DNA from: Aliarcobacter cibarius
GTDB lineage: Bacteria > Campylobacterota > Campylobacteria > Campylobacterales > Arcobacteraceae
Reading direction: 5' to 3'
DNA length: 64,000 nt
Assembly: GCF_013372265.1 (NCBI RefSeq)
Contig: NZ_CP054051.1
Location: forward strand, 310,001 to 374,000
Each line of letters opens with the position of its first letter. The stretch's first letter is position 1. The notes below the pieces were generated by a model. It ran no database searches. It saw nothing but the letters and a program-made list of their open reading frames with translations, and had not been told where the DNA came from. Below, one piece after another: positions 39,083-47,821 of this stretch. A program made the translations under genes and the position numbers.

Positions 39083-39142
39083 CTTAGAGAGTTTATTTAT
39101 TTTTATAAGACTTTTTATAAAGTATTTATATGAATCTCTCTA
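39083..39142 (+). terminator. Possible terminator after parB
   Basis: CTTAGAGAG near 39083-39091 and its complement CTCTCTAAG near 39136 can pair across an AT-rich loop of about 45 bases. A shorter pairing nearer the stop codon is also possible. No clear T tract follows, so the call is weak. Confidence 0.3.
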
Positions 39143-39159
39143 AGTCCTACTGTATCGAT

Positions 39160-40930
39160 ATTAGAAGCTATTTACTTACATATAATATGTGAATTTCATC
39201 ATCTCAAATGAGATGTTATAGCATATGAATAGAGAATATCTACATCTCAAATCATATGCTAATAGGCATATATAACATATAAAATGAGAAAATATAAAGT
39301 TAAATAAGATCAATAATTTTATAAAACGAATATAGTATCAGCTTATAAACTAGGGAATAGGGGGCATTTAATCAGAATAAATAGTTTATAAATAGATATA
39401 ACATATAAAATGAGAAGTTTTAGACTTATCATTAAATATGAGAGAATTAAAACAATTTTTCTCAAATTGTATGTTAATAGGCAGTCTTTAGCATATAAAA
39501 TGAGAAATGTAAATATGATGGAAGTAATAAATTTTAATAGGTAATCGTAATAATGGAATTACTTATAAATACTGAAATATTCAACTAACATATAATTTGA
39601 GAAATAAGATAAAAAAACTCTCAATGAATTGATAATATTCTCAAATCATATGCTAATAGGCATATATAACATATAAAATGAGAAAATATAAAGTTAAATA
39701 AGATCAATAATTTTATAAAACGAATATAGTATCAGCTTATAAACTAGGGAATAGGGGGCATTTAATCAGAATAAATAGTTTATAAATAGATATAACATAT
39801 AAAATGAGAAGTTTTAGACTTATCATTAAATATGAGAGAATTAAAACAATTTTTCTCAAATTGTATGTTAATAGGCAGTCTTTAGCATATAAAATGAGAA
39901 ATGTAAATATGATGGAAGTAATAAATTTTAATAGGTAATCGTAATAATGGAATTACTTATAAATACTGAAATATTCAACTAACATATAATTTGAGAAATA
40001 AGATAAAAAAACTCTCAATGAATTGATAATATTCTCAAATCATATGCTAATAGGCATATATAACATATAAAATGAGAAAATATAAAGTTAAATAAGATCA
40101 ATAATTTTATAAAACGAATATAGTATCAGCTTATAAACTAGGGAATAGGGGGCATTTAATCAGAATAAATAGTTTATAAATAGATATAACATATAAAATG
40201 AGAAGTTTTAGACTTATCATTAAATATGAGAGAATTAAAACAATTTTTCTCAAATTGTATGTTAATAGGCAGTCTTTAGCATATAAAATGAGAAATGTAA
40301 ATATGATGGAAGTAATAAATTTTAATAGGTAATCGTAATAATGGAATTACTTATAAATACTGAAATATTCAACTAACATATAATTTGAGAAATAAGATAA
40401 AAAAACTCTCAATGAATTGATAATATTCTCAAATCATATGCTAATAGGCATATATAACATATAAAATGAGAAAATATAAAGTTAAATAAGATCAATAATT
40501 TTATAAAACGAATATAGTATCAGCTTATAAACTAGGGAATAGGGGGCATTTAATCAGAATAAATAGTTTATAAATAGATATAACATATAAAATGAGAAGT
40601 TTTAGACTTATCATTAAATATGAGAGAATTAAAACAATTTTTCTCAAATTGTATGTTAATAGGCAGTCTTTAGCATATAAAATGAGAAATGTAAATATGA
40701 TGGAAGTAATAAATTTTAATAGGTAATCGTAATAATGGAATTACTTATAAATACTGAAATATTCAACTAACATATAATTTGAGAAATAAGATAAAAAAAC
40801 TCTCAATGAATTGATAATATTCTCAAATCATATGCTAATAGGCATATATAACATATAAAATGAGAAGAAAAACTATAAAAACTAATTTTTTGAGAAAAAT
40901 ATCTATCCTTTAGCATATTTTTTGAGAAAT
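39160..40930. other. Iteron-containing replication origin (oriV)
   Basis: This 1.8-kb gene-free region between parB and rep is packed with copies of one motif of about 18 bases, TA(A/G)CATATAAAATGAGAA, in both orientations. Within the first repeat unit direct copies lie at 39273-39290, 39399-39416, 39489-39506 and 39586-39603; inverted copies lie at about 39245-39265 and 39459-39480. Flanking variants occur near 39220 and at about 40910-40928, just before rep. Iterons next to a Rep_3-type initiator are the hallmark of theta-replicating plasmids; Rep binds them to open the origin and control copy number. Confidence 0.85.
39245..40866. repeat. Four tandem copies of a 394-bp unit carrying iterons
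   Basis: The landmark AATAGG near the start of each unit recurs at 39261, 39655, 40049, 40443 and 40837, exactly 394 bases apart. There are four full copies plus a 46-base partial fifth. They read as identical by eye. Each unit holds six iterons (four in one direction, two in the other) and the phrase AGGGAATAGGGGGCATTTAA is avoided elsewhere. Amplification of a whole iteron block is unusual compared with simple iteron arrays. Confidence 0.93.
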
Positions 40931-40980
40931 TTAAGAAAGATTTGATAATATACAATAACATTTTAAGAAAAAGAGACGAT

Positions 40981-42492
40981 ATGAAAAAAGATGTTTTAAT
41001 GACAAAGCAACAACTATTAGCGGAAGAGCAAAAAAAACTGTTTAAAAATAGAAAAGTTGTTCAACTTAATAAATTTATAAAAGGTGATGTCTCTCCCTTT
41101 ACAGTAAATGATTTAAAAATATTCAAGCTTATCATATCAAAAGTAGATAGTAAAGATTCTCTTTTTCAAGATTTTTATGAAATAACAACTGATGAAATTA
41201 GACATCTCAACATTAACGAAAAGCATTTATACAGTGAAACAAAAAAATCTTTAAAAAGATTAGCTAATATTTATATTACTTTTGAAGAAGAAAACTCTTT
41301 TAGAGAAGTAGGGCTTATTAGAAATGATTTTAAATTTGATAAGTATTCAAAGAAGATATTAATTAATTTTAATGATGATATGAGTGAATACTTAATAAAT
41401 TTAAAGAAAAATTTCTTCATGTACGATTTAATAGATATTGTTAATTTTAAATATAAACATACTTTAAAACTTTATGAATATTTTAAATCAAATTCTTTAA
41501 ATGTAATCAAACTAAAAGTAGAGACAATTAAAGAGATATTGGATTTAAAAAATAAGTATATTAGATATACTAACTTTAAAAAAGATGTAATTGAAGTAAT
41601 TATTGATGAAATTAATACTAGTTCAAATACTCTTTATTTGAAATACTCTGAAGAAAAAATTGGACCAAAAGTTGAATATATTATATTTCATGTAACTAGA
41701 ATAAATAGTGATGTTTTATTAGAAGGTTCAATTAGTGAAAGTAGACCATATTCATACTTATATGAAAAAGAGTGTAAATATTTAGGAAAATATTATACAG
41801 TGCAAAGTGTTACTTTAGAAGATAATCTAATAGTATTAAAAGAGCAACATTCAAATAATCAAACAAATATAGTTTGTGAAAATAGAGATAAATTAGAAGA
41901 ACAACTTAAAAAACTATTTCCTAATGATTTTGTTCAAGATAGTAAAGATACAGAATTAGATGAAATTGAAAGATTAAGTGCAATAAAAGATTTTAGAGCC
42001 TTTAAATCAAAAGTTGTTGAGAAATTTAGAGGTAAAGAAATTGGTAATAATATGCCAGGATTTGATGAAGATACAATATTCAAAATAGATGAAGATAGTG
42101 GTTATTTATTTAATACTGAAACTGGAAAAATTATTACTAAAGAAGAAAGTTTAGTAATTTGGAAATATCTATACAACAATAAAGATAAAGTAGGGCAAGT
42201 ACAAATAATAAAACCAGAGTTTATTAATAATATAGAACAGTTTATTAATAAAATTATATATATTACAAAAAACGACTCTTTTGGAAACAAAGAGAGTATA
42301 AAATATGTTGTAACGGATATAAAAGAAGAGTTAGATAGCAAAGGTATAACAAAATACAGATTACATATAAATAATCTAGAGGATCCAACTCAAGATGTTG
42401 AGAAATCAAAATCACTTTTAACATTTGAGCAAATTAAGTTATTTATTGAAGAAAATAGCGTTGAAAAAAATTACTCGTCATATAACGAATAA
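40981..42492 (+). CDS. rep: Plasmid replication initiator, Rep_3 (RepB) family
   Basis: From the ATG at 40981 the protein has 503 residues. A TTG at 40942 would add 13. Residues 20-240 fit the two winged-helix domains of Rep_3 initiators: FTVNDLKIFKLIISKV near the start, then KYKHTLKLYEYFKS and the second domain with LKVETIKEILDLKNKYIRYTNFKKDVIE, the conserved helix-turn-helix block. About 250 extra residues follow with no recognised fold. It should bind the iterons upstream and recruit the helicase encoded next to it. The last codons (NYSSYNE) contain a copy of the parAB palindrome. dnaB-like gene follows after 14 bases. Confidence 0.88.
   Translation: MKKDVLMTKQQLLAEEQKKLFKNRKVVQLNKFIKGDVSPFTVNDLKIFKLIISKVDSKDSLFQDFYEITTDEIRHLNINEKHLYSETKKSLKRLANIYITFEEENSFREVGLIRNDFKFDKYSKKILINFNDDMSEYLINLKKNFFMYDLIDIVNFKYKHTLKLYEYFKSNSLNVIKLKVETIKEILDLKNKYIRYTNFKKDVIEVIIDEINTSSNTLYLKYSEEKIGPKVEYIIFHVTRINSDVLLEGSISESRPYSYLYEKECKYLGKYYTVQSVTLEDNLIVLKEQHSNNQTNIVCENRDKLEEQLKKLFPNDFVQDSKDTELDEIERLSAIKDFRAFKSKVVEKFRGKEIGNNMPGFDEDTIFKIDEDSGYLFNTETGKIITKEESLVIWKYLYNNKDKVGQVQIIKPEFINNIEQFINKIIYITKNDSFGNKESIKYVVTDIKEELDSKGITKYRLHINNLEDPTQDVEKSKSLLTFEQIKLFIEENSVEKNYSSYNE
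42475..42488. promoter_or_regulatory. parS/operator-like palindrome, copy 3, in the end of rep
   Basis: TCGTCATATAACGA matches the two sites before parA with one base changed. The flanks also agree (TTAC before, ATAA after), so similarity extends over about 20 bases. It is inside the last codons of rep, 19 bases before the dnaB-like start. Confidence 0.65.
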
Positions 42493-42506
42493 AAATAGGG
42501 GATAAT

Positions 42507-43832
42507 TTGGATTTTACAAATATACTAAATATTGAAAGATTGATTTTAAGTTCAATTATTTTTGACTATGAACAGATTTTTGAAGTTTCATTAATTTTAA
42601 AAAAAGATGATTTTTATTTAAAAGCACATCAAGACATATATGAGGTCATGTTAAATCTACAGGAAGAGGGTTTACCAATTGATGAGGAGTTTATTAGAAA
42701 TAGAATTTCAAGAGAGAATTTCAATGAAAATATTTTATTAGATATAGTAAGCTCAAAACCAATTACAGAACCACAAGCTTATGCTTTGGAGCTTAAAGAG
42801 AGTTCTAAATTAAGAAAATTAGAGTATCTTTCTAAAAATATTATAGTTAATATAAGTAATGAAAAAAATAGTCAAGATATTATTACTAATATTCATATTA
42901 ATATAGAAAATATTGAAAATGAAACTTTACAAAAGATTCCTTCAATAAAAGATACGATTAAAGAGATCAAAGAAGATATGAAAAAAGCTTCACTAAATGG
43001 ATCTAAAATTTTGGGACAAAGCAGTGGATTAGATGCTTTAGATAATATTATTGGTGCTTTTGAAGATGGAGATTTAATTGTAATTGCAGCAAGACCTTCT
43101 ATGGGTAAAACAAGTATTATTTCAACAATAGCAACACAAGCTTTAAAAGATAAAAATGGTGTATTAATAGAATCTTTAGAAATGCCTAGAAAAAAAATTG
43201 TAAGTAGATTAATTGCATCAAAATCTGGAGAAAGTTTAACTGATTTAAAAAAAGGATTAATTAGAAATATTGATAACTTTAATGAAGCAGTTGATTTTTA
43301 CGAAAATTCTGAATTAATTATACATGATAAAGCATATCCAACAATTTTAGAACTCCAAAATAGAATAAAAGTAACTTTAAGAAAAAATCCTAATATAAAA
43401 AATGTATTTATTGATCATACAGGTAAAATTCAACTATTAGGAAAAACTAGGGAAGATATAGAAATAGGTCATATTAGTGCAATGTTAAAGAAAATTGCAA
43501 GAGATTATAACATTAGAGTTTTTTTACTTCAACAATTAAATAGATCATTAGAGTCACGAGAAAATAAAAGACCTATGTTAAGTGATTTAAAAAATTCTGG
43601 AAACATTGAGGAAGATGCAGATATTGTTTTAGGTTTATACAGAGATGCTTATTATAAAAAAGAAAAAAATAAACCAAGCATGTTTAGTCAAGGCAATATA
43701 GAGGATGCAGAGATATTAATTTTGAAAAATAGAGATGGTAGAGTAGGTACGGCTAAAGTTTCTTTTGAAGGAAAATCTGCAAGATTTCTCAATAAAGTAG
43801 AAAATGAACCTACAATTATTGAGTTTGAATAG
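42507..43832 (+). CDS. Plasmid-type replicative helicase, DnaB family
   Basis: The 441-residue protein has a DnaB N-terminal domain (ILNIERLILSSIIF, AHQDIYEVMLNL) and the RecA-like C-terminal domain. Walker A is ARPSMGKTS near residue 200, Walker B is NVFIDHTGKIQLL, with FLLQQLNRSLE and LSDLKNSGNIEEDADIVLGLYRD after it. It is a hexameric 5'-3' helicase. It starts at TTG with a good AGGGGA site. Its position right after rep suggests it serves the plasmid origin, in addition to a chromosomal dnaB expected elsewhere. Confidence 0.9.
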   Translation: MDFTNILNIERLILSSIIFDYEQIFEVSLILKKDDFYLKAHQDIYEVMLNLQEEGLPIDEEFIRNRISRENFNENILLDIVSSKPITEPQAYALELKESSKLRKLEYLSKNIIVNISNEKNSQDIITNIHINIENIENETLQKIPSIKDTIKEIKEDMKKASLNGSKILGQSSGLDALDNIIGAFEDGDLIVIAARPSMGKTSIISTIATQALKDKNGVLIESLEMPRKKIVSRLIASKSGESLTDLKKGLIRNIDNFNEAVDFYENSELIIHDKAYPTILELQNRIKVTLRKNPNIKNVFIDHTGKIQLLGKTREDIEIGHISAMLKKIARDYNIRVFLLQQLNRSLESRENKRPMLSDLKNSGNIEEDADIVLGLYRDAYYKKEKNKPSMFSQGNIEDAEILILKNRDGRVGTAKVSFEGKSARFLNKVENEPTIIEFE

Positions 43833-43889
43833 TTTGCTAAGATACACTAGTCAGTCGTTTTGAAAAAAACAAAATAATTTTATTTTATT

Positions 43890-44235
43890 TCACTCAGATA
43901 ATGTTTCAGTAATACTTTTTCTAACTTCTAAGGGATCTTCAACAAATTTAAATATTACAAAGCTAGATCCAGTTCCTGTTAATTTAACATTACCATATCC
44001 AAATATTCTACCTAATATACTTTGTTCTACTTCAACAGTTTCTACTCTATTTAAATTCATTTCTTCTGTTTTTCTAGCAATTAAACCATTTTTAAATACT
44101 ACTCTTTTATTTGTAATAGCCTGTTCCGTTGTATAAAGAATTATTATATAGTACAAAGCAAATAATAGAGTTATTCCAAATGTTAATAAAGATAGTATGA
44201 TGCAAAAGAATATTAGTAATTTTATATGCAAAAAT
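43890..44235 (-). pseudogene. PH-domain (bPH_2/YdbT-like) membrane protein, 5' truncated
   Basis: The frame reads two hydrophobic segments (LLIFFCIILSLLTFGITLLFA and following) and then a bacterial PH-like domain: YTTEQAITNKRVVFKNGLIARKTEEMNLNRVETVEVEQSILGRIFGYG ... VKLTGTG. That is the conserved part of the bPH_2 family. The N-terminus is lost where IS21-type terminal sequence begins at about 44,235; the open frame that continues to 44,315 is read through the insertion sequence. Function of the family is not well known. It is convergent with the dnaB-like gene and marks one edge of the plasmid-like block. Confidence 0.7.
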
Positions 44236-44660
44236 CGGTCTGAACTGGACACCAATGTCGGAGTGAAGCCGGACACTAAAAGGTAAAAACCGATAATTAA
44301 GATTAAATTCAGCAAATGAGATTTTCTAAATTTATATACTTCAAAAATAGAATTTTTTGGAGTAGAAATGAGGAAAATAAAAATGGAAAAGATTGCAGAA
44401 ATTATTAGACTGCATTTTAAATTAGATTTGTCAGTAAGACAAACATCAAGTGCATTAAATGTATCTAGAAGTAGTGTTGGTGATTATTGTCAAAAGTTTA
44501 AATATCTAAATTTAGATGTTGATGATTTTCTAAAACTAAGTATTGAAAAACAAGAAGAATTACTCTTTCCAAAGACTCCAAATATCTCTCAATTAGATAA
44601 TAAAAAAGTATTTCCAGATTGTAATTACTTGCATAATGAACTAAAAAAAAGAAAAAAAAC
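44235..44660 (+). mobile_element. IS21-family remnant (end plus start of istA)
   Basis: At 44,235-44,280 CTGGACACC and CCGGACACT recur 27 bases apart, like the multiple end repeats of IS21-family elements. An istA start follows at 44368: HTH segment LSVRQTSSALNVSRSSVGDYCQ, then FPDCNYLHNELKKRK. The IstA sequence breaks off near 44,655, where sequence of a different gene (Fic fragment, opposite strand) begins. This element differs in protein sequence from the IS21 remnant at 25 kb. Confidence 0.7.
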
Positions 44661-44730
44661 AGATAAGTATTTAATTGTTGCATCTGCAATATTTTCAGCT
44701 TCCTTTACATATATCTTTTTTAAAGAATAA
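44368..44730 (+). pseudogene. istA: istA 5' fragment
   Basis: About 95 residues match the IstA N-terminus (helix-turn-helix and following linker). The last 25 residues (DKYLIVASAIFSASF ...) are read antisense to a Fic fragment and are not IstA. Without catalytic domain or istB it cannot transpose. Confidence 0.7.
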
Positions 44731-44810
44731 GATTTATTTTTAGGAAGTTTTAATCCTGATGTATCGTCAAGTGGTGTTGCATCATCTATTGGCTTTGTGC
44801 TATCAATCAT
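44655..44810 (-). pseudogene. N-terminal fragment of a Fic-family protein
   Basis: Read on the minus strand from an ATG at 44810, the frame gives TPLDDTSGLKLPKNKSYSLK and VKEAENIADATIKYLS. This resembles the first 50 residues of Fic/mobile-mystery-protein-B type proteins (TPLD...GLIP... then an E-x-x-N-I helix). The Fic catalytic motif would lie far downstream and is absent, because the IS21 remnant replaces it at about 44,655. Fic proteins add AMP or other groups to targets and often act as toxins. The call rests on a short match. Confidence 0.45.
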
Positions 44811-44879
44811 TTACGCAACCCATAATCTATTTCTATATCGCCCTGTAAAAATTCTTTTCTAAATATACGTAAATAATAT

Positions 44880-44901
44880 ACATATTTTATATAAAATATG
44901 T
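44880..44901. promoter_or_regulatory. Operator-like palindrome upstream of hipA
   Basis: ACATATTTTAT and ATAAAATATGT are perfect reverse complements with no gap, a 22-base palindrome 35 bases before the hipA start. Toxin-antitoxin operons of the HipBA type are autoregulated at such palindromes, so this is the likely operator. Confidence 0.6.
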
Positions 44902-44936
44902 AATAATACGCAGATAATAGTATATATGGAGCAACA

Positions 44937-46217
44937 ATGGTAATTGTAAAAGCATGGGATAAAGAAGTAGGACAGCTTGTTGATAATAAAAAAGGTTCTA
45001 TTTTATTTAAATATTCAGATGAGAACCTTTTAGAATTTTCTCCTATTAAAATGCGAATAGGAAATAGAAGTGTGCAAAATTTTAGTCATATTAAATATCA
45101 ATATGGTTTACCTGGTCTTATAAGTGATAATTTACCAGGTAGATATGGTATGGAATATATGGATAGATTTCTATTTGAACATTTAAAAAGAAAGCCAACT
45201 ATACTTGAAAGACTAAAATTTTTAGGAACTCATACAATTGGTGCTTTAGAGTTTCATCCATCAGAGTATGATACAAATGAGTATAAAGAGATACTAAGTA
45301 TTTCTAATTTATATAAAGAATCTAAAAATTTATTAGATAAAGAGAATAAAGAACTTAACAATGCCCAAGCAGCTTTAAAAACATTAATTGCCATTTCAAA
45401 TTCTGCAGGTGGTGGTGCTAGAGCAAAAGCAACGGTTGGGTTTAATAAAAAAGATAACACTATTAGTCTATTACGAAAACAAGATGAATTGAAAGAGGAA
45501 TATTTACCTGTAATAATAAAATATGATGATAAAGATATCTCTATGTATCCTATGTTAGATAGTAAATATAAAGATGCATCTATACCTACAAAGTTAGAAT
45601 ATATATACTATTTATTTGCTAAACAATTAGACATTACAATGAGTGAGTGTCAACTGCTAGTTTGTGAAGGTCATACTCACTTCTTAACTTATAGATTTGA
45701 TAGAATAAAAGAACAAAGATTTCATATGCACTCATTTGCTGGTTTAATGCATATTGATCCAGCAGATACAACAAATGATTATATTGACCTTTTAAGATGT
45801 GCCAATAAATTAAACATTTCAAGTTCACAAATAGAACAAATTGTAAAACTAATGCTATTTAATGCAATATTTGGAAATAAAGATGACCATGCAGCTAATT
45901 TTTCATTTCTTATGAATAATATTGGAAAATGGGCATTTGCTCCTGCATATGATTTAACATATGCAAGTAATGGTTATCATCAGATGTATGTTGGTGTTAA
46001 TGTTTTAAATAGAATAACTTACGATAAGTTACAAGAGCAAGTTAAGCCTTTTGGTATTAGTGATACTTTTTTAAAAGAAACAATTAAAAAAATGATAGAT
46101 TTAAAGCATAGTCAATTAGTAAAAACATTTTTAGATTATGAGATACCAGAAAGTTTTGCAAAACATATATTACAAGATACAAAAGCTGTAGATGAGCTTT
46201 TAACTAAAGGAGTTTAA
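44937..46217 (+). CDS. hipA: HipA-family serine/threonine kinase toxin
   Basis: The 426-residue protein has the HipA fold. The N-terminal subdomain contains FSHIKYQYGLPGLISDNLPGRYG (where related HipAs have F-x-x-LLPEG). The ATP-binding loop region is GGGARAKATVG. The catalytic block is FGNKDDHAANFSF with Asp316 as predicted base (N-x-D-x-H-x-x-N), and the metal-binding block is APAYDLTYA with Asp339. Characterised HipA kinases phosphorylate glutamyl-tRNA synthetase or related targets and cause dormancy. The ATG follows GGAG, with a 22-base palindrome upstream. The antitoxin-like gene follows one base after its stop, the reverse of the E. coli hipB-hipA order. Confidence 0.88.
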   Translation: MVIVKAWDKEVGQLVDNKKGSILFKYSDENLLEFSPIKMRIGNRSVQNFSHIKYQYGLPGLISDNLPGRYGMEYMDRFLFEHLKRKPTILERLKFLGTHTIGALEFHPSEYDTNEYKEILSISNLYKESKNLLDKENKELNNAQAALKTLIAISNSAGGGARAKATVGFNKKDNTISLLRKQDELKEEYLPVIIKYDDKDISMYPMLDSKYKDASIPTKLEYIYYLFAKQLDITMSECQLLVCEGHTHFLTYRFDRIKEQRFHMHSFAGLMHIDPADTTNDYIDLLRCANKLNISSSQIEQIVKLMLFNAIFGNKDDHAANFSFLMNNIGKWAFAPAYDLTYASNGYHQMYVGVNVLNRITYDKLQEQVKPFGISDTFLKETIKKMIDLKHSQLVKTFLDYEIPESFAKHILQDTKAVDELLTKGV

Positions 46218-46218
46218 A

Positions 46219-46596
46219 ATGGCAGAATTAGATTTCAGCTTAGCAACAACAGAAGAGATATTAAAAGAATTAGGTAAAAGAGCAAAAGAAAAGAGAAAAA
46301 GAGAAATAGAATATTTTGGTAGCCAAAAAGATTTTGCTAAACATATAGGTATGACAAGTAGGAGATATCAAGAGTTTGAAATAAGTGGAAAGATAACTTT
46401 AGAAAAATTCATTGATGTTTTAAGAGGACTAGAAGTATTAGAAGATATCCAAGAACTATTAAATAAAAAAGATGAAGACTTTTTTAATAAAAAAAGAAAT
46501 GTTAAAGAAATGGCTTTACCAAAAAAAGATACAAAATCTAGTGATGTTAAACAAAAAAACGATATTGATGTCCACATTCCGAACGTGTTTGAATAA
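46219..46596 (+). CDS. HTH antitoxin-like partner of HipA (HipB-like)
   Basis: The 125-residue protein contains a helix-turn-helix of Xre/Cro type: FGSQKDFAKHIGMTSRRYQEFEISGKITLEKFIDVLRGLEVLEDI. It is encoded one base after hipA, so it should be the cognate antitoxin and operon repressor. The C-terminal segment is basic and disordered-looking (KKDTKSSDVKQKN). The final residues NDIDVHIPNVFE are encoded by the left copy of a 79-base duplication that is also found in the remains of the second hipA. The original C-terminus is therefore uncertain. Confidence 0.75.
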   Translation: MAELDFSLATTEEILKELGKRAKEKRKREIEYFGSQKDFAKHIGMTSRRYQEFEISGKITLEKFIDVLRGLEVLEDIQELLNKKDEDFFNKKRNVKEMALPKKDTKSSDVKQKNDIDVHIPNVFE

Positions 46597-46633
46597 TATT
46601 ATTTTCAAATATGTTCTTAGATATCATTTCTCT
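46555..46633. repeat. 79-base direct repeat, left copy
   Basis: An exact 79-base sequence occurs here and again at 47087-47165. It contains the last codons of the HipB-like gene on the plus strand and, on the minus strand, codons of a HipA fragment. The two copies sit immediately outside the 453-base inverted-repeat element. Confidence 0.92.
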
Positions 46634-47086
46634 CCTGACTTCATCACTTTTTCATAATTATTAAAAAAATGGTCTCAAAAACTCGAATTCATGGGCCTCT
46701 AATTTTAAAATTGGGTGACCCACGATATAATTTTATATGTTTATACGTAAAATAAGAAGTTAAAATTGTAGTATTATTATTTAAATCTCATAAAATAAAT
46801 CAAAAATATAATTATTTAACTACTTAAAATACAATATTTATCGAATTATTGTATAAAAGCCTTAAGTTGATTCAATAATTTCTTATAAAGTTTATAAAAA
46901 ATGTAAAATAAGTATAGAAAAAATTTATGACAAAAATTTGTTAGTAAAAAAGCATTTGAACATTTTAAACAATATACAGAATAGAATAAATTAATCAAAA
47001 GAAAGAATATAAATTTTGAATTTTTACAACTAAAAATACAAAATATTATAGATTTTTAATTTGGGTGACCCATTGATGAAGTCAGG
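46634..47086. mobile_element. 453-bp non-coding element with 13-base terminal inverted repeats
   Basis: The ends are CCTGACTTCATCA (46634-46646) and its exact reverse complement (47074-47086). A GGGTGACCC palindrome occurs near each end (about 46712 and 47063). No open frame is visible inside. It lies exactly between the two copies of a 79-base duplication, as expected of a transposed element that makes an unusually long target duplication; long duplications are known for some IS1634/IS4-type elements. It is probably a MITE or decayed IS. Confidence 0.7.
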
Positions 47087-47818
47087 AAAAACGATATTGA
47101 TGTCCACATTCCGAACGTGTTTGAATAATATTATTTTCAAATATGTTCTTAGATATCATTTCTCTATCAAATCTTTCAACTTGAAGGACTATTTCATCTT
47201 CAAAATTTACTATTTGAATATTTGGAGTTTTTAATCCAGCAATAGAGGCTAATTTTAGAGATAAATATTCGTTAAGAACTAAATTATCATCATTTGATTC
47301 AAATTTTAAAATATGTGTTGATGCTAGTTCTCCTTCTCCAAATCCAAATTTATTATCAAGAATTGTAATTGGTAATTTATCTTGAACTCCTGCAACACTT
47401 AATCGTACATTTCCATCCCAAACAGCAATAGGTACATTTTTTCTATCTTTTATTCTATGTGATAATTCTGAAATTGTAATTTCTCTAAAACTTGTTATAA
47501 ATGTATTATGTTCTAAATTAAAAGTTAATGCACCTGTTGTATCTTTACCAATTAGCTGAATAAGAGCAAATAGATTATTTTTAGAAATATGATACATATT
47601 AGTTAATATTTCTCTACCTTTACCCTCTGGTAATAGATTTCTATAAAATTTTTAATTACATTATTTGATATTATCGAATCAAATTTCATATAAGGAGATA
47701 ATTCAAAACCTTTTATTTTCCAATCATGACTATATTCAAAAGAAAAAACATCATCTATTGGTTCATATTTTAATATCCCAACTTCATCTTTATCATAAAA
47801 AATATTTAATTGTGTCAT
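47082..47818 (-). pseudogene. hipA: Broken second hipA gene
   Basis: The start (47818, MTQLNIFYDKDEVG) is a HipA N-terminal domain. A frameshift lies at about 47,640: one frame reads on into a stop, while the next frame carries RNLLPEGKGREILTNMYHIS, the conserved LPEG region. The second frame then gives GKDTTGALTF, SVAGVQDKLPI (the ATP-loop Gln motif), STHILKFE and QVERFDR. The catalytic and metal-binding blocks that should follow are missing; the frame ends in the 79-base repeat and the inverted-repeat element. It cannot be an active kinase. Confidence 0.82.
47087..47165. repeat. 79-base direct repeat, right copy
   Basis: Exact copy of 46555-46633. In this copy the sequence continues without a break into the hipA remnant on the minus strand, so this side is the ancestral context for hipA. 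Confidence 0.92.
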
Positions 47819-47821
47819 TTA

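Noticed and set aside
39245-40866. Regular repeats resembling a CRISPR array
   Set aside because: The short repeats occur in both orientations with uneven spacing, and whole 394-bp blocks are identical including the gaps. There are no unique spacers or cas genes; the place between parB and rep fits iterons.
43850-43862. AGTCAGTC near the dnaB-like gene end, like the end of the IS at 22617
   Set aside because: Only eight bases agree before the match is lost, and no second end is found; chance similarity is more likely than an IS remnant.
46634-47086. 453-bp element as a non-coding RNA or group II intron
   Set aside because: No intron domain V-like hairpin or reverse transcriptase is seen; exact terminal inverted repeats and flanking duplication fit transposition better.
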